NCBI GenBank assembly: GCA_018899795.1
Contig: JAHIHJ010000136.1
Location: forward strand, 1 to 6,684
DNA length: 6,684 nt
Direction: 5' to 3'
DNA from: Methanobacteriota archaeon
Lineage (GTDB): Archaea > Halobacteriota > Methanosarcinia > Methanosarcinales > Methanoperedenaceae
Positions within the stretch are counted from its first letter, which is position 1. Each line of letters begins with the position of its first letter. The notes beneath the pieces were generated by a model. That model ran no database searches, was not told where the DNA came from, and saw only the letters and a program-made list of their open reading frames with translations. Below are positions 4,790 through 6,684 of this stretch, piece after piece. A program made the position numbers and the translations under genes.

Positions 4790-6684
4790 CTAATTATCCG
4801 TTATATTAAGTTTAGTGATAACTTTATCCGGAGTGGATTGATAATCATGAATGATTGTGGATATCGCATGAAATTCTGTTATCTTATTATTGACCATGAA
4901 CTCCATTATTTTCTGCCTGTTCGACAATTCTTTCTTAAGCTGTGAAAGGCTCCACCCTCTCCTGAGCATAATTTCATTAAGAGCTTTAGATTCTCCCACC
5001 CTGAGGAATTTATCAGTCAATGCGTCCCAGATGAAGATATCGTTGGTCCTGATATTCTTCGTTGTAGGATCGATATCAGTGATCTCTACAATTTTCATAT
5101 TGCGACGCGCTCTTTTTCCACCAACATATGTCTGCGCCTGGATACTTATTATGTCCAGAGCCTGTATCATTGTCCTGGGGACGCTGATAGGTGGGTTCTC
5201 AAGTCTGTGAATGGCGCTTGCTACCGAGTCAGCATGCATTGTCGAGAATGTGGTATGACCAGTGCTCATAGCCTGGAACAGCGTGAGAGCTTCTTTGCCC
5301 CTCACTTCGCCTACAAGCAGGAATTCGGGACGCTGTCGGAGAGCTGCCCTTAGCAGTTCGTACATGTCAATACCACCCCTGCCGTCCGGGGTAAATGAAG
5401 CCCTGGTGACTCCCGGGATCCAGTTAGGGTGAGGGAGCTTTAATTCTCTTGTATCTTCAAGGGTCACTATCTTTGCCTGGGGAGGAATGAACAATGAGAC
5501 GGCGTTGAGAGAAGATGTCTTACCTGAAGCTGTTCCTCCTGAGAATATCAGGCTTTTATTATTCTCGATACACACCCAGAGATATGCCATTTCCTCTGCA
5601 GAGAATGTATTCCAGTTGATCATGTCTATAGGCGTTACCGGTATCTCGCTGAACTTCCTGATAGTAAATGTTGATCCGCGCGAGGTAACTTCAGTCCCCA
5701 GCGTCATCTGGATACGAGAGCCGTCAGGCATTGTGGCGTCGATCATCGGTTCAGCCACTGAGATGTGTTTGCCGCACCGCTGCGCCAGTCTGATAACGTA
5801 TGAGTTCAGGTCCTTTTCTTTATAATAAATGTTAGTGGGTATATTGGTGTATTTCTTATGGTAAAGGTATATTGGAATATCAAACCCGTTCGAAGAAATA
5901 TCTTCGATCCTGTTATCGTGCATAAGGGGATCTATCTTTCCGAAATATATGAAGTCCCTTCGCGTATAATACAATACTTTTTCAAGGGTGAGCGGGGTTA
6001 TATCGATAGCATAATCCCTGACCAGCTGGATGACCTTCGCGGTTATTATCTTTTTCTTATCTTCTTCTCTTTGAACAGTCTCAACAAGAAGGACATCCTT
6101 GAGCCTTTCCTTTATCTCCCTCAGGAACAATTCCTCGAAATCTGTGAGTACCGGTTCAGCCGCATAATAAAGATGGGTATTGTTCTCAGGATCAAATAAT
6201 ATTACCACAAAGGAATAAGGTTCATTTACCCAGTAGCGCTCGATCTCATTAAATCCTTCAAGACCTTCGAATGTAACGAGCGGACCATGCAATGAAATAT
6301 CATACGCTTCGATGTTTTCTGTTTCTTTGGTGAAGAATGTCTTGATCTTTCCAAAAAAGGTTTTTGTCGGTTCTTCCTCAAGAACCTTAGTCTGCATCTC
6401 TTTGAGCTTCTTAATACGAGTCTCAACATCTGACATCAGTTTTTCTTCAAGCAGTTCAAAGACCGCCTGTTTTTCAGGGGTCATGTGGTCTTTCAGAAGG
6501 GTCTTTGTGTCGTCCAGATTTAGACGGCGCATGAAAGCATCTGCATTTTCAGATAGTTTCTGCTTTTCCCCCCCAGGGATTTGAACTTCCTCTTTTTTCG
6601 GAGTTGTTGATAGTGCTTCCAGTGATCCTTCTACTGAAGGTATTTCTTCTTCTTCTATTTCCCCCGGGATATCTTCTAATTCTC
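4790..6684 (-). CDS. TadA/FlaI-type secretion ATPase, N-terminus outside window
   Basis: A hexameric cytoplasmic ATPase of the GspE/VirB11/FlaI superfamily that powers pilin assembly or secretion through the adjacent platform protein. Counting from Met at 6532, motifs are the N-terminal-domain block EPMIDATMPDGSRIQMTLG (261 to 279), Walker A GGTASGKTS (332 to 340), Asp box TLEDTRELKLPH (357 to 368), Walker B FLLVGEVRG (404 to 412, Glu409) and His box GHTTFSTMHADS (425 to 436). All look intact. The frame stays open upstream of 6532 to the window edge, adding 50 residues rich in Glu, Pro and Ser/Thr (for example EIEEEEIPSVEG). The Met at 6532 has no ribosome binding site, so it is probably internal and the gene is 5'-partial. 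The final stop is TAG, 1 base before the platform gene. The machine's exact type (pilus, adhesion filament or archaellum) cannot be fixed without the pilin genes. Confidence 0.92.
   Translation of the reverse strand, partial: ELEDIPGEIEEEEIPSVEGSLEALSTTPKKEEVQIPGGEKQKLSENADAFMRRLNLDDTKTLLKDHMTPEKQAVFELLEEKLMSDVETRIKKLKEMQTKVLEEEPTKTFFGKIKTFFTKETENIEAYDISLHGPLVTFEGLEGFNEIERYWVNEPYSFVVILFDPENNTHLYYAAEPVLTDFEELFLREIKERLKDVLLVETVQREEDKKKIITAKVIQLVRDYAIDITPLTLEKVLYYTRRDFIYFGKIDPLMHDNRIEDISSNGFDIPIYLYHKKYTNIPTNIYYKEKDLNSYVIRLAQRCGKHISVAEPMIDATMPDGSRIQMTLGTEVTSRGSTFTIRKFSEIPVTPIDMINWNTFSAEEMAYLWVCIENNKSLIFSGGTASGKTSSLNAVSLFIPPQAKIVTLEDTRELKLPHPNWIPGVTRASFTPDGRGGIDMYELLRAALRQRPEFLLVGEVRGKEALTLFQAMSTGHTTFSTMHADSVASAIHRLENPPISVPRTMIQALDIISIQAQTYVGGKRARRNMKIVEITDIDPTTKNIRTNDIFIWDALTDKFLRVGESKALNEIMLRRGWSLSQLKKELSNRQKIMEFMVNNKITEFHAISTIIHDYQSTPDKVITKLNITDN

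Overview
The window looks like euryarchaeal chromosome. Supporting signs are a TadA/FlaI-type ATPase with a double-domain FlaJ/TadC-type membrane protein, a lipoate-protein ligase split into two genes as in Thermoplasma, a KaiC-like ATPase, archaeal BRE/TATA-like promoters and GGAGG ribosome binding sites. Overall style suggests a relative of the Methanosarcinales or ANME-2/Methanoperedens group, but this rests on protein resemblance from memory, and no taxonomic marker gene is present. Every gene I can support is on the minus strand, so the window reads right to left in transcription order.

Right half (6684 to 2824): a two-gene pilus or secretion module. The secretion ATPase is still in open frame at the window edge, so its true N-terminus lies outside. 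One base after its stop, the 654-residue polytopic platform protein begins. Together they would form the motor and membrane base of an archaeal type IV pilus-like machine. No pilin, prepilin peptidase or archaellum gene is visible.

Middle (2823 to 2498): an isolated 71-codon gene of unknown function. It has a strong Shine-Dalgarno sequence, a TATA-like box and a small hairpin in its presumed leader. Its protein has a cluster of Cys and His residues.

Left-middle (2453 to 368): a tightly packed operon. Its order is lplB (accessory domain of lipoate ligase), lplA (catalytic domain, 2-base gap) and a geranylgeranyl-reductase-family flavoprotein (TGATG stop/start overlap). The overlap makes a lipoate-related role for the flavoprotein (LipT-like) at least as likely as the default lipid-saturation annotation. 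This is the most interesting hypothesis in the window.

Left end (367 to 1): an intergenic region with a tandem 24-bp repeat, each copy carrying a BRE/TATA-like promoter, leads into the 5' end of a KaiC/RadA-type P-loop ATPase cut by the window edge.

I saw no tRNA, rRNA, CRISPR array, transposon or plus-strand gene.
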